A stretch of 64,000 nt of DNA from JAHFUI01 sp039931615 (GTDB lineage: Bacteria > Acidobacteriota > Vicinamibacteria > Vicinamibacterales > CAVVIG01), in contig JBDTRR010000021.1 of assembly GCA_039931615.1 (NCBI GenBank), positions 16,056 to 80,055 on the forward strand, read 5' to 3'. Both the position numbers and the translations under genes were made by a program. The notes beneath the pieces were generated by a model. That model did no database searches. It had not been told where the DNA came from and saw only the letters and a program-made list of their open reading frames with translations. Shown here piece after piece: positions 40,858 through 49,992 of the stretch (position 1 is its first letter; the number at the start of each line of letters is the position of its first letter).

Positions 40858-40920
40858 GTACGTGGGATCCGGCTTCAGCCGGATTGATCCATCGTCCGAC
40901 TGAAGTCGGACGCCACGTAC
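40858..40920. repeat. Dispersed double-hairpin repeat
   Basis: GTACGTGGGATCCGGCTTCAGCCGGATTGATC, split here as GTACGTGGG, hairpin ATCCGGCTTCAGCCGGAT, spacer TGATCCATC, hairpin GTCCGACTGAAGTCGGAC, then GCCACGTAC. Stem bases have changed on both sides in a compensating way compared with other copies, which supports selection for structure or copying between arms. Confidence 0.92.
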
Positions 40921-41082
40921 GGAACCACTAGGTAAGAATGGGAACGGAATGTCATCCATTCCTGGTCCCCAACCCTCCTCAGCGGTAGGCCCCCGGGCGT
41001 CAGAATCAGTTAAGTATCATGGAATCAGCTGAATACGGTTGAGCCTCAGGCGTGGCGCACGGATTGCTGATCTGACGGCGAC

Positions 41083-43530
41083 ATGACTGAAACAGTTCGC
41101 CTGCGCAGTCTACGCGAACAGTGGCGGCGGATCCGGGCAGCGACGCGGCAAGCGCGCCTCCGTTCGCCCCGACTCGTGGCCCTGGTGCTGGCGGTCTTCG
41201 TGGCGGTGACGGTCGTGTCCGTCGCTGTGCCGCTGTGGTACCTGAGGAGCCTCCGGTCGGATCTGCCGACCAAGGCCGCCATCGCGCGGATGGGCGAAAT
41301 GGACCAGGCGACCGCGGTCTACGATCGCCACGACCAGCTGGCCTTCACGATTTTCAAGGAACAGCGCATCGAGACGCCCCTCCCCAGCGTGTCACCCCAC
41401 CTGGTCCACGCGATTCTGGCCATCGAAGATCAACGCTTCTACGAGCACCCGGGGTTCGATACCATCCGGATCTTCTCCGCGGCCTGGGCCAACGTGCGGA
41501 ATCGCCGCGCCGCCCAGGGCGGCAGCACGATCACCCAGCAGCTGGCGCGGCAGAGTTTCCTGACGCCGGACAAGACGCTCCGCCGCAAACTTCAGGAGCT
41601 GATGCTGGCGGCGCGCATCGAGGCCGAGTACACCAAGCCGCAGATCCTCGAGCTGTATCTCAACAAGGTCTACTTCGGCGACGGACTCTACGGCGTCGAA
41701 GCCGCTTCGCGCGGCTACTTCGGCAAGCATGCCTCGGAGCTGTCGGTCTCCGACGCCGCCGTGCTCGCCGGCCTGGTCAAGGCGCCGTCGACCTACGCGC
41801 CGACGGTCAGCATGTCGCGCGCCGTCGCCCGCCGCAACGTCGTACTGCAGGCGATGCTGTCGGAGAAGGCGATTGATCAGCCGACCTGGAAGGCGGCGCG
41901 GGCCGAGTCGATCGTCCTGAAGGACGCGCTGCGCAGCGATGAACCGCACGGACAGTACTTCAAGGAACAGATGCGGCAGGAGCTGGTCCAGCGGTTCGGC
42001 TGGCAGAGCGTCTACCAGGAAGGCCTCCGGGTCTATTCAACCATCGACATGCCGATGCAGCTGGCAGCTGAAGAGGCGACTGCCGACGCGCTGAAGGCGC
42101 TCGACAAGCGCCGGCAGGCGGTGGCGGCCCGGCAGGCGGCGGCGAAGAAGACCGCACCGATCGACGACCCGATTCCGTTACAGGCGGCGGTCGTCGCCCT
42201 CGAGCCGGGGACGGGCCACGTCCTGGCGATGGTTGGCGGCCGGGATTTCCTTGAGAGCCGCTTCAACCGGGCGGTCCAGGCCCATCGCCAGCCGGGCTCG
42301 GCATTCAAGCCGTTTGTCTACGCGGCCGCACTCGAGGCCGGCTACACGCCCGCCAGCGTCATCGATCATCTGAGCGATTCGATTGCGACCGTACAGGGCG
42401 CGTGGACGCCTGAAGACGAGCATTCGAGCGCGGAAAGCATGAGCCTGCGCACCGGCCTGCGGACGTCGAGCAATCGCGCGGCCGTCCGCCTGCTGCAGCA
42501 GGTCGGCATCCCCCGCACTGTCGCCTATGCCAAGACGATGGGTGTTGGCGACGTGCCGAGCGTTCCGTCGCTCGCCCTCGGCTCGGGCGAGGTGACGCTC
42601 GAATCGATGACCGCTGCCTATGCCGCGTTCGCCAACCGCGGCATCGTCCCCAACCCGATCCTGATTCGCCGCGTCGAGGATCGCGCCGGGCACGTGCTCT
42701 ACGAAGCGCCGACCGAACCGCGCGGCCGCGCCATCAGCGAATCGACGGCATTTCTGATGTCGACGATGCTGGCCGATGTCATCAATGCGGGGACGGCGGC
42801 GAACGCGCGCGGGCTCGGGTTCACGCTGCCGGCGGCTGGGAAGACCGGGACGACGAACGATTTCAAGGACGCCTGGTTCATCGGCTACACCCCCAAGCTG
42901 GTGGCCGGCGTGTGGGTCGGGTTCGACGAGCCGCGCACGATTCTGCCCAACGGCTTTGCCGGCGACGTCGCGGTTCCGCTCTGGACCCGGTTCATGAAGG
43001 CGGCAACGCGCGACGATAAACCCGAGTGGTTCACAGCGCCGGCGGGCGTGACGACCGCCTCGGTGTGCCGTCTGTCCGGCAAGCTGGCGTCGGAGGGCTG
43101 CAATCACGCCGAAGTGATGAACGACAAGGGCGACGTCGAGCGGCGCTCGCTTGTCTACACCGAATACTTCGCCAAGGGGACGACGCCGTCCGAGGTCTGC
43201 GATCTCCATCCGAACCGCGGCCTCATGGACAAGCTGGCCAGCATCCTGTCGGGCAGCAGCGCGCCGGCGCCGTCGCCGCCCCACGTCAGCGACGCCGGCC
43301 TGCCGCCGACGGCTCCGGCTGCCGTGGCCGCCGCGACTTCGTCCCCGACCGATCAGGCCGCGGCGCCCCCAGCGCCCGAGCCGCCGAAGAAGAAGCGCGG
43401 CTTCTTCGCGCGCATCTTCGGGCGTCGTGGCTCCGACGACAAGGGGGATCGATCGGAAGAGAAGACGGAGCGCGAGGACAAGAACGACAAGAGCGAACGG
43501 GAAGAAAAACCGGACCGCAACGCCCCCTGA
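41083..43530 (+). CDS. Class A penicillin-binding protein (PBP1A-like)
   Basis: An 815-aa bifunctional peptidoglycan synthase. One N-terminal anchor helix (LVALVLAVFVAVTVVSVAVP) leads to the glycosyltransferase domain with AIEDQRFYEHPG and RAAQGGSTITQQLARQ. The transpeptidase has the serine motif PGSAFKPF (SxxK), SSN and the KTG motif GKTGTTND. After residue 720 comes a Pro/Ala linker and a strongly charged tail (KKKRGFFARIFGRRG, then Glu/Lys/Asp runs). The tail is unusual and may contact the membrane or partners. Confidence 0.96.
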   Translation: MTETVRLRSLREQWRRIRAATRQARLRSPRLVALVLAVFVAVTVVSVAVPLWYLRSLRSDLPTKAAIARMGEMDQATAVYDRHDQLAFTIFKEQRIETPLPSVSPHLVHAILAIEDQRFYEHPGFDTIRIFSAAWANVRNRRAAQGGSTITQQLARQSFLTPDKTLRRKLQELMLAARIEAEYTKPQILELYLNKVYFGDGLYGVEAASRGYFGKHASELSVSDAAVLAGLVKAPSTYAPTVSMSRAVARRNVVLQAMLSEKAIDQPTWKAARAESIVLKDALRSDEPHGQYFKEQMRQELVQRFGWQSVYQEGLRVYSTIDMPMQLAAEEATADALKALDKRRQAVAARQAAAKKTAPIDDPIPLQAAVVALEPGTGHVLAMVGGRDFLESRFNRAVQAHRQPGSAFKPFVYAAALEAGYTPASVIDHLSDSIATVQGAWTPEDEHSSAESMSLRTGLRTSSNRAAVRLLQQVGIPRTVAYAKTMGVGDVPSVPSLALGSGEVTLESMTAAYAAFANRGIVPNPILIRRVEDRAGHVLYEAPTEPRGRAISESTAFLMSTMLADVINAGTAANARGLGFTLPAAGKTGTTNDFKDAWFIGYTPKLVAGVWVGFDEPRTILPNGFAGDVAVPLWTRFMKAATRDDKPEWFTAPAGVTTASVCRLSGKLASEGCNHAEVMNDKGDVERRSLVYTEYFAKGTTPSEVCDLHPNRGLMDKLASILSGSSAPAPSPPHVSDAGLPPTAPAAVAAATSSPTDQAAAPPAPEPPKKKRGFFARIFGRRGSDDKGDRSEEKTEREDKNDKSEREEKPDRNAP

Positions 43531-43537
43531 GGCAAGA

Positions 43538-43590
43538 GGCCACGAACCCCAAGGCAAGAGGCCACGAAAACACGAAGCCACGAAGAAGAG
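43538..43590. repeat. CACGAA-type short repeat
   Basis: Two copies of CAAGAGGCCACGAA (43543 and 43555), the second running into AACACGAAGCCACGAAGAAG. It is a copy of the CCACGAAAACACGAAG repeat also at 28389, 55244 and, inverted, 55309-55356. It lies between two convergent genes and may help termination. Confidence 0.7.
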
Positions 43591-43600
43591 CCGGGGTCAG

Positions 43601-45121
43601 TCAGCGTCGGGGAGCGGTGCAGACGAAACTCTCCGCCTGATCGATGCTGCCGCTGCCGCGGTAGGTCGCGACCTGCGGGTGGGGACAGAGCGGCCGGGTC
43701 CGATCGACGGTCTCGCCGGTCGAGTGGGACGCGACAATCGAAACCGGCGCCTTGCCCTGCTCGCGCCACTGTTCGAGCGCCGTCAGCGCGTCGAACGTGT
43801 TCGGCCCCTCGCCGCCACCGCAGTGCGCCATCCCCGGCGCGAAGAACAGGCGGAGCGATTCGTCGACCCGCTGCTGGCCGATCGTCTCCACCACCCTTGA
43901 GTAGTAGTTCAACGATGAGCGCGGCGCGACGTTCTGATCGGCCCAGCCGTGATAGATCAGCAGCTTGCCGCCGCGTGCCGCGAACGCCTCGAGATCGGGT
44001 GAGGTCGGGCTGAGAGCAAGGCTGTCGATCCGGTGCACGGCGGCGTAGTCCCTCGCCAGGTCGAAGGTCCGGAAATTCCAGAGCGGGTCCTTGAAGACTA
44101 CGTACTTGAACAGATCGCCGCCGACGGCGAGCGGCGCCGGGCCGCCGGCCGGGCCCTGCCACTGCAGCTCGCTGCCTGGTTCCAGCCCCGGAAAGATCTC
44201 GGCCCCGGTCGCCGGGTGCCTCACACCGGCATAGATCTTCGCCGCCGCCGCCACCTGCGCGGTGGTCAGGCACTCCGCCGCGTCGGCGCCCTTGCACTCG
44301 AGCACCCCGGGATCGAAGCGGCAGCTTCGCGGATCGCTGATCAGGCCGTCGGTCAGCCCGTCGCCGGCGTCGCAGGCGCTGACCGCGGCGCGGTGGAGCA
44401 GCGCGAACTTGCCCGGCGGAATCAGGCTGGCGGGATGGTCGAGCGTCGCCTTTGCATTCATCAGCATCTGCACGCTCTGGTTGACGCGGTCGTAACCGGG
44501 GGCGCCGGCGAGGATGGCGTCGAAGTCGCGCGGAAAGCGCTGCGCCTCCTGAAACGCCATCCGTCCGCCGCCCGAGCAGCCGGTGAAGTAGGACAGCTGC
44601 GGCGCGCGGCCGTAGTAGGCGGCGATCGCCGCCTTGCTCTGAACCGCCGTCTCGTGCACCGCGCGGTAGCCGAAGTCGATCAGCTTCTCGGGATGGCCGA
44701 GCGCGAACGCGGCATCCTCACCGGTGTGACCGGCGTTGGTGGAGGCGGCGGCGTAGCCGCGCCGCACCGCCGTGGCGAGCGCGGCGTACTGGATCGATCC
44801 GGCCCAGGCGCCGTTGCCCACCTCCTGGAACTTGCCGTTCCAGCCGGAGCGCGGCAGCCAGACCTCGGACCCGATGTCCGAGTCGCGCGAGGGCGTCAGC
44901 GTCAGCTCGACGCGGCAGAACGCCGGCAGGTCGGCATACCCCCGCGACGCCGCCGCGCCGGGAACCGCGAATTGTCCCGCCGCCACCGCCGTCGCCGCCG
45001 TCACCCGCGTGTCCGGCAGTTTCAGCGCGGCCACCCGATCGCACGCCGCATCGCCCGGCGGCTGCTGCGCGGAAAAGACGACGGGGAGCAGCAGGAGAAT
45101 GGCGGCACTGAGACTCTTCAT
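43601..45121 (-). CDS. Tannase/feruloyl esterase family protein
   Basis: A 506-aa secreted esterase. A signal peptide (MKSLSAAILLLLPVVFSAQ) is followed by the nucleophile motif FTGCSGGGR, then the acid/His region YHGWADQNVAP and APGMAHCGGGEGP. The Cys residues next to the Ser and His fit the disulfide-linked CS-D-HC triad known from feruloyl esterase and tannase. It probably cleaves plant phenolic esters. A GTG at 45130 would add three residues; ATG 45121 is preferred. Confidence 0.93.
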   Translation of the reverse strand: MKSLSAAILLLLPVVFSAQQPPGDAACDRVAALKLPDTRVTAATAVAAGQFAVPGAAASRGYADLPAFCRVELTLTPSRDSDIGSEVWLPRSGWNGKFQEVGNGAWAGSIQYAALATAVRRGYAAASTNAGHTGEDAAFALGHPEKLIDFGYRAVHETAVQSKAAIAAYYGRAPQLSYFTGCSGGGRMAFQEAQRFPRDFDAILAGAPGYDRVNQSVQMLMNAKATLDHPASLIPPGKFALLHRAAVSACDAGDGLTDGLISDPRSCRFDPGVLECKGADAAECLTTAQVAAAAKIYAGVRHPATGAEIFPGLEPGSELQWQGPAGGPAPLAVGGDLFKYVVFKDPLWNFRTFDLARDYAAVHRIDSLALSPTSPDLEAFAARGGKLLIYHGWADQNVAPRSSLNYYSRVVETIGQQRVDESLRLFFAPGMAHCGGGEGPNTFDALTALEQWREQGKAPVSIVASHSTGETVDRTRPLCPHPQVATYRGSGSIDQAESFVCTAPRR

Positions 45122-45175
45122 CGGATTCACGCGCCCATTCTACGGCGTCGGCGCGGACCTGGACGCTTTTCCTTT

Positions 45176-45302
45176 GTCCGTGGGGTCCGACGTTAGTCGG
45201 ACTACGGATCAATCCGGCTGAAGCCGGATCCCACGTACGAGGGGGGTGTGCGGCCCGACCTCTTTCATTCAGACGTGTGGTCCGGGCTTCAGCCGGACCG
45301 TG
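45176..45302. repeat. Dispersed hairpin repeats, two adjacent partial copies
   Basis: Copy one has GTCCGACGTTAGTCGGAC and ATCCGGCTGAAGCCGGAT with CCACGTAC. Copy two has GTCCGGGCTTCAGCCGGACC near 45282. The second supplies the last codons and stop of rsmH, whose C-terminus therefore reads RSG-stop. Confidence 0.85.
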
Positions 45303-46368
45303 ATGAATGCCGATGCGCCCAGCGCAGTTTTGCCGCCGCCGACCGCGGGTTGGCGCGCCGCTCGTCAGGGCCGGCGCGGACCACCTCGTCGTTGACGCGG
45401 TCGAACACGCCGGAGTCGGCGCCTTCCTTGAACGCCTGCTTGACCCGGCGATCCTCACCGGAGTGGAACGTCAGCACGGCGACTCGTCCGCCCGGGGCCA
45501 GGCAGCCGGGCAGCAGGCGCAGAAACGCATCGAGGGCGCCGAACTCGTCGTTCACGGCAATCCGGAGCGCCTGGAAGACCCGGCGCACCGAATCGCCGGC
45601 GCCGGCGGCATTCCGGCCGGCCGGCCGAGACGCGCGGACGCGGGTGACGGCCTCGGCGAGATCCGTCGTCGTGGCGATCGGGGCGCGTTGCTGCCGCTCG
45701 ACGATGGCCATCGCCAGTGTCCGGCTATCGGGTACGTCCGCGTTCTCTTCCAGCAGCCGGGCCAGCTTTGTCGCATCGATCGAATCGAGCAGCGCGGCAG
45801 CGGATTGGCCGCGCCGCGGGTTCATGCGCAGATCGAGCGGCCCCGCGCGCTTGAAGGTGAACCCCCGCGCCGGATCGTCGAGCTGCATCGACGACACGCC
45901 GAGATCGGCGAGCACGACGTCGGCGGCAGGGAGGTTGTCCGCCGCCAGCAGGCGCGACAGCCCGGCGAAATTGCTGCGGCGGACCAGCAGCGCATCGGCG
46001 GGAATGTCCCTGGCGCGGAGCCGCGCCTCGGTCTTCGGCAGTTCGATCGGGTCGACGTCGAGCGCCAGGACCCGGCCACCGGGCAGCACGGCGTCGAGCA
46101 GCGCCGCGGTATGCCCGCCGTAGCCGAGCGTCGCATCGACGGCGAAGTCGCCTGGCCGCGGCGCCAGGATCGCCAGGATCTCCGCCACCATGATCGGGCG
46201 GTGCATTCCGGCCGGGGTCTTCCCCGACGCCATCACCTTGGCAATCTCGCCGGCGTAGCGGTCCGGGTCCAGTTCTTTGTACTTGTCGTGAAACGCCCGC
46301 GGATGCGATCCGGAATAGCGCGGGCGGCGGCGGTGTTTCGCGAGCGGCGGGGCAGGCGGATCGGTCAT
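45289..46368 (-). CDS. rsmH: 16S rRNA (cytosine1402-N4)-methyltransferase RsmH
   Basis: A 359-aa SAM-dependent methyltransferase acting on the ribosomal P site. The N-terminus MHRPIMVAEIL (near residue 55) is the usual family start (HxPVLxxE-type). DATLGYGGHTAALL is the SAM motif, DLGVSSMQLDDPARGF the family signature, and LTFHSGEDRRVKQAF lies near the C-terminus. A basic extension of about 54 residues precedes the domain. The gene is not in a division cluster (no ftsL, ftsI or murE beside it) but in an operon with two AlkZ-type genes, overlapping the previous one by four bases. Confidence 0.92.
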   Translation of the reverse strand: MTDPPAPPLAKHRRRPRYSGSHPRAFHDKYKELDPDRYAGEIAKVMASGKTPAGMHRPIMVAEILAILAPRPGDFAVDATLGYGGHTAALLDAVLPGGRVLALDVDPIELPKTEARLRARDIPADALLVRRSNFAGLSRLLAADNLPAADVVLADLGVSSMQLDDPARGFTFKRAGPLDLRMNPRRGQSAAALLDSIDATKLARLLEENADVPDSRTLAMAIVERQQRAPIATTTDLAEAVTRVRASRPAGRNAAGAGDSVRRVFQALRIAVNDEFGALDAFLRLLPGCLAPGGRVAVLTFHSGEDRRVKQAFKEGADSGVFDRVNDEVVRAGPDERRANPRSAAAKLRWAHRHSSRSG

Positions 46369-47231
46369 CCGTCGGCCTCGGCCTGATCGAGGCGGCTCGT
46401 CGCTTCATCGCTGCGATCGCGCGCTTCTTCGGCGAGACAATAGACGCCGGTCGCGGGAGTGGTCGCGAAGCCTTCCGCCACCAGCGCACGGTTGCCGAGT
46501 CCGGCTTCCGGCCGCGACAGGCCGGTGACGCGGGCCAGCTCGCCGGGCCTCGTCATCGCGGCGCCGGTCAGGAAGACGCGGGCGATTTCACGCAGGGCGG
46601 CGGCCCGGCTGACCCGCCGCCTCAGCGCGTCGGGAAAGCGTCCCACGCCGAGCGTCCAGATGTAGGTGAATTTCGGCTGATAGAACACCGCGCTCGGCAC
46701 CACGATCATGGCGGCCTGGAGCTCGTCGAGGGCGCGGGTGAACGAGGCGCGGTCCGTCACCCGCGATTCCTCACGCAGGTCGGACGAGCTCATCTCCCAT
46801 TCCCGGCGCAGCACCTTCAGGACCGCCTGGGCGTCGCGGCTCAATCGGCGCGCCTCCTCTGATCGGCGCACGCCCCAGACGGCGTGAAACCAGGGAATCA
46901 TCCGCGCCGCCAGGAACATCGCCTTGCCGCGCGTCAGCTTGGCGTAGTAGACCCGGCCGCGGCCGACGATCTCGTCCTTCATGTGCCAGGTCAGCGACGC
47001 CTCCGGATCCCGCTGCACGTGGCGCGGCATCACGGCGTCGCGGCGTCCGCACACGGCGACGTAGAGCGACGGCCCCGGCCGCCGTGAATCGGTCATGCAG
47101 GCGGAGAAGCCGACCCGTTCGATGAAGCGCTCGGCCTCGGCAGCCGTCTCGATCTGCCGCGTCGCCTCGCGGCACCAATGCTGGTCGCGGTGGTCTTCGA
47201 TGGCGGCCGGAAACGGCGGTGTGGTTTTCAT
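46365..47231 (-). CDS. AlkZ-related winged-helix protein
   Basis: A 288-aa protein, MKTTPPFPAAIEDHRDQHWC at the start. It overlaps the YcaQ-type gene upstream and rsmH downstream, each as ATGA. Visible blocks include WHMKDEIVGRGRVYYAKL, the helical SDLREESRVTDRASFTRALD and a C-terminal winged-helix-like segment. I read it as an AlkZ-related companion of YcaQ glycosylases, but the catalytic Q-x-D/Q motif is not evident. It may recognise DNA damage or be an accessory factor. Function is unproven. Confidence 0.7.
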   Translation of the reverse strand: MKTTPPFPAAIEDHRDQHWCREATRQIETAAEAERFIERVGFSACMTDSRRPGPSLYVAVCGRRDAVMPRHVQRDPEASLTWHMKDEIVGRGRVYYAKLTRGKAMFLAARMIPWFHAVWGVRRSEEARRLSRDAQAVLKVLRREWEMSSSDLREESRVTDRASFTRALDELQAAMIVVPSAVFYQPKFTYIWTLGVGRFPDALRRRVSRAAALREIARVFLTGAAMTRPGELARVTGLSRPEAGLGNRALVAEGFATTPATGVYCLAEEARDRSDEATSRLDQAEADG

Positions 47232-48412
47232 CCGTCTTGACGGGGCTGTCCGGCCAGGCCGAGAAACAGGCGCAGCCGCGCCAGCTCCGAGTCGAGTGCC
47301 TGAGCATAGCGCCGATCGCGCGGCGGCCGGCCGGCGATGTAGCCGAGATCGGCCTGCACGTTGCCGTCCTTGATCGCGATGTTGCCCCAGCCGACGATGC
47401 GGTCGCGCCAGAGCAGGGGGAGGGCATAGTAGCCGCGGCTGCGGCGGCTGACCGGGGTGTAGGCCTCGAACCGGTAGGCCCACCCCCAGAAGATCTCGAA
47501 GCGCCGGCGATCCCAGACCACCGGATCGAACGGCGCCAGCAGATGGACGGCGTCAGCCGGTGGCCCGGCGTGGTCCGGCGTGGGCGCGTCGATCGTTTCG
47601 TCGGCCGGCCAGTACCACATGACGCCGCCGGCCTCGGCGTGCGCGAGGCGATCCCGCGCCCGCTGCAGCGCCGGCTTCAGATCGCGCCGCCACTGCGGTA
47701 CGGCGTGACGCAGCCGGCCGACCAGGTTCGACAGGCTCGGGCCGGGCAGCGGCGCGTACTTGCGCACGACGACATCGACCAGCGCGTCGAGCCGCGATGT
47801 ACGCTCGGCCTTGTCGGCCGTCTTGTCGGCCGTCTTGTCGGCCGTCTTGCCGGCCGTCTTGCCGGCCGTCTTGTCCGCGGCAGGGCGCTCGATCTCCCGC
47901 GCGGCGTAGACCCGGATGCCCGCGTCGCGCCGCACCACGCGCAGCAGTCCGCGGTAATGCATCACGTCGAGCAGGTGCGTCGTCGCGTTCGAGGATCCGC
48001 CCCAGTAGTTGGTCACCGTGCCGTGGGCGAAATGGCTGTCGACCTGCCGTGGGTGGACCTCGCCGCGCGCGCGGACGAAATCGAGCACCGCCGCCACTCG
48101 CTTCTTCCGCGCCGGCGACCACGCCGGCCCGCCGGTCCGCGGATGCATCAGATCGTGCACGGCGCGGGTGACGAAGCCGTAGTTGACGAAGACATCTTCT
48201 TCGACGCCGAGGCCGGCGTAGTCGCGCTCCAGATCGCCGGCGCGGTAGCCTTCGACGCGATGGCGCAGCATCAGGTCCTGGGCGCGGGCGGGGGCCCGGA
48301 TCGGATCCGCCTGTACGAAGCCGAACCGGTCGAGGGCGCGGGCGAGTGTGGTGCGCGGGAACAGGCTGCGGGCAATGGCGAACCGCCGGAGATCATCGAG
48401 CGTGGGTGACAT
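47228..48412 (-). CDS. YcaQ/AlkZ family DNA glycosylase
   Basis: A 394-aa HTH_42-family protein. It opens TLDDLRRFAIARSLF and has the catalytic motif FVQADPIRAPARAQDLML, with the Q-A-D seen in crosslink- or alkylation-repair glycosylases. GGSSNATTHLLDVMHYRGLL follows, then LLAPFDPVVWDRRRFEIFWG. In the middle is a linker of A-D-K-T / A-G-K-T repeats from a 12-bp tandem repeat (47804-47880). E. coli YcaQ opens interstrand crosslinks. It starts 15 bases after the DUF523-DUF1722 stop, so they share an operon. Confidence 0.9.
   Translation of the reverse strand: MSPTLDDLRRFAIARSLFPRTTLARALDRFGFVQADPIRAPARAQDLMLRHRVEGYRAGDLERDYAGLGVEEDVFVNYGFVTRAVHDLMHPRTGGPAWSPARKKRVAAVLDFVRARGEVHPRQVDSHFAHGTVTNYWGGSSNATTHLLDVMHYRGLLRVVRRDAGIRVYAAREIERPAADKTAGKTAGKTADKTADKTADKAERTSRLDALVDVVVRKYAPLPGPSLSNLVGRLRHAVPQWRRDLKPALQRARDRLAHAEAGGVMWYWPADETIDAPTPDHAGPPADAVHLLAPFDPVVWDRRRFEIFWGWAYRFEAYTPVSRRSRGYYALPLLWRDRIVGWGNIAIKDGNVQADLGYIAGRPPRDRRYAQALDSELARLRLFLGLAGQPRQDG
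47804..47880 (-). repeat. 12-bp tandem repeat in the YcaQ-type gene
   Basis: About six units of TCGGCCGTCTTG (plus strand), the last few reading CCGGCCGTCTTG. They encode ADKT and AGKT linker units. Copy-number changes would stay in frame. Confidence 0.9.
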
Positions 48413-48427
48413 GGAAAGAAAGGGGGG

Positions 48428-49396
48428 TCAGACGTGATTGCGCAGCATCAGCTCCTTGGGATGCGGCTCGAGGTAGAGCTGCCCGGCGAGGTATGACACG
48501 TCGTGGACCCGGATGTAATGGCGCAGCAGGGTGAGCGGGACGATCAGCGGCACCAGTTCCTGGCGGTAGGCGTCGATCGCCGCCACCAGCTCCGCCTTCG
48601 ACTCACGATCGAGCTGGCGCTTGAAATGTCCCGCGATGTGCTGCAGGACGTTGGTGTGCCGCCGGGGCGTGGCGATCACCGAGAGGGCGGTCATGAACGC
48701 CGCGCTGTAGGACTGCCGCAGCTCGTCATGCGGCAGGGCCGTCCCGCCGGCCACCAGGCGCCCCAGCTCCTGATAGGCCTTCGGGGAATGCGCCATCAGG
48801 ATCAGTTTGTGCGCCGTGTGGAAGCGCACCAGCGCGGCCTGGTCCCAGGCGCCGCCGAACAGATCGCGCAGCCGCGCGTACGCGAACACCCGCTCGACGA
48901 AGTTTTCCCGCAGACGGGGATCGGTCAGCCGCCCTTCCTCCTCGACCGGCAGGTCGGGGAACCGTTCGAGCAGGCGCGACGCGAACAGGCCCCGTCCCGT
49001 TCTGGTTGGAACATCGCCGGCCTCGTAGAGCTTGACGCGATGCAGCCCGCAGCTCGGCGAGTCCTTCTTGAGCACGTAGCCGCACAGCTGCTCCGACGCC
49101 AGCTCTGACACCCGTTGTCTCGCGTAGTCGGCGAGCTGGTCGGTCACGTCGACCGCGGTCTTGACGGTGAGCAGCCGGATCGCGGCGCCGACGCGCGTCA
49201 AGCGCATCGATTCCCGCGGCGTGCCGAAGCCGCACTCGACTTCCGGACAGACCGGGACCCATTCGACGAAGCGCCCGAACGTCCCGGTCAGGAAGGCGTC
49301 GCGCTTGTGGCCCCCGTCGTAGCGGACAGCCTCGCCGAGCAGGCACGAGGATATGCCGACGCGAACCGGCTGGCGAATGAAGGCATCTACGGTCAT
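48428..49396 (-). CDS. DUF523-DUF1722 (TudS-YbgA fusion) protein
   Basis: A 322-aa two-domain protein. Residues 10-150 are DUF523, with VGISSCLLGEAVRYDGGHKR, the Cys-containing VCPEVECGFGTPRE and LKKDSPSCG. Stand-alone members are TudS thiouracil desulfurases with a 4Fe-4S cluster bound by three Cys, and three such Cys are visible. Residues 190-310 are DUF1722, ending LYLEPHPKELMLRNHV as usual. It heads the operon with YcaQ-type, AlkZ-related and RsmH genes. A role in repair or nucleobase salvage is suggested by context. Confidence 0.9.
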   Translation of the reverse strand: MTVDAFIRQPVRVGISSCLLGEAVRYDGGHKRDAFLTGTFGRFVEWVPVCPEVECGFGTPRESMRLTRVGAAIRLLTVKTAVDVTDQLADYARQRVSELASEQLCGYVLKKDSPSCGLHRVKLYEAGDVPTRTGRGLFASRLLERFPDLPVEEEGRLTDPRLRENFVERVFAYARLRDLFGGAWDQAALVRFHTAHKLILMAHSPKAYQELGRLVAGGTALPHDELRQSYSAAFMTALSVIATPRRHTNVLQHIAGHFKRQLDRESKAELVAAIDAYRQELVPLIVPLTLLRHYIRVHDVSYLAGQLYLEPHPKELMLRNHV

Positions 49397-49411
49397 CGCT
49401 TTACCGTGTTT

Positions 49412-49476
49412 GTACCGTAGTGTCCGGCTTTAAGCCGGACCGTGAAAGGTCCGCCTGAAGGCGGACTCTACGTACG
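49412..49476. repeat. Dispersed double-hairpin repeat
   Basis: GTACCGTAGTG, hairpin TCCGGCTTTAAGCCGGA, spacer CCGTGAAAG, hairpin GTCCGCCTGAAGGCGGAC, then TCTACGTAC. It lies between two same-strand operons, in the 95-base spacer upstream of the DUF523 gene. Confidence 0.92.
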
Positions 49477-49491
49477 CCGGACCGTACGACG

Positions 49492-49992
49492 TCAGATCCG
49501 CCGGCTGTCGTACGCCCAGTGCAGCACCGCCTGTCGCTGCCGCCGGCGGCACATCAGGTCGCCCGGTTCGCAGTTCAGTCGAATCGCCGCGACGTGCCGT
49601 GTGATGGCCCGCCAGCGGCGGATCTGGCGCGCATCGTCGGCGGTCCGCCGGCCCATGTAGTAGCGACAGTACCACTGGAACCAGCCGCGCGGATCCTGCG
49701 GGCGGATCCAATCGTTGCGCCGCCACACCGCCAGCGATTGCGAGGCGTTGACGCCGAAGCAGTTGAGGCGGGCATCGTGCTTCTCCACGCACAGCCTGGC
49801 GCGCGCGAACCAGCTGGCCGGGAACTCACCGCGGCAGTCGGTCATGTACTTGCCGCCGAACACACCCAGTTCCAGCATCTCCCGCGGCGTCAGCTGCGGC
49901 TGGAACTCCGGCGCGAAGTCGCGGCCGACGCGCGCCGTCCGGTGATAGACATACCCGTGCTGCATCCGGTCGTCGACGACCACGCGTCTCAT
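49492..49992 (-). CDS. Conserved hypothetical protein
   Basis: A 166-aa soluble protein rich in Arg, Trp and Tyr. Visible blocks are TPREMLELGVFGGKYMTDC, DARLNCFGVNASQSL and DPRGWFQWYCRYYMGRR, followed by a basic tail with two Cys. I believe it is a widespread uncharacterised family often found near photolyase or lipocalin genes, but I cannot name a domain. It overlaps the lipocalin gene by four bases and is the last gene of the SDR, lipocalin operon. Confidence 0.75.
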   Translation of the reverse strand: MRRVVVDDRMQHGYVYHRTARVGRDFAPEFQPQLTPREMLELGVFGGKYMTDCRGEFPASWFARARLCVEKHDARLNCFGVNASQSLAVWRRNDWIRPQDPRGWFQWYCRYYMGRRTADDARQIRRWRAITRHVAAIRLNCEPGDLMCRRRQRQAVLHWAYDSRRI

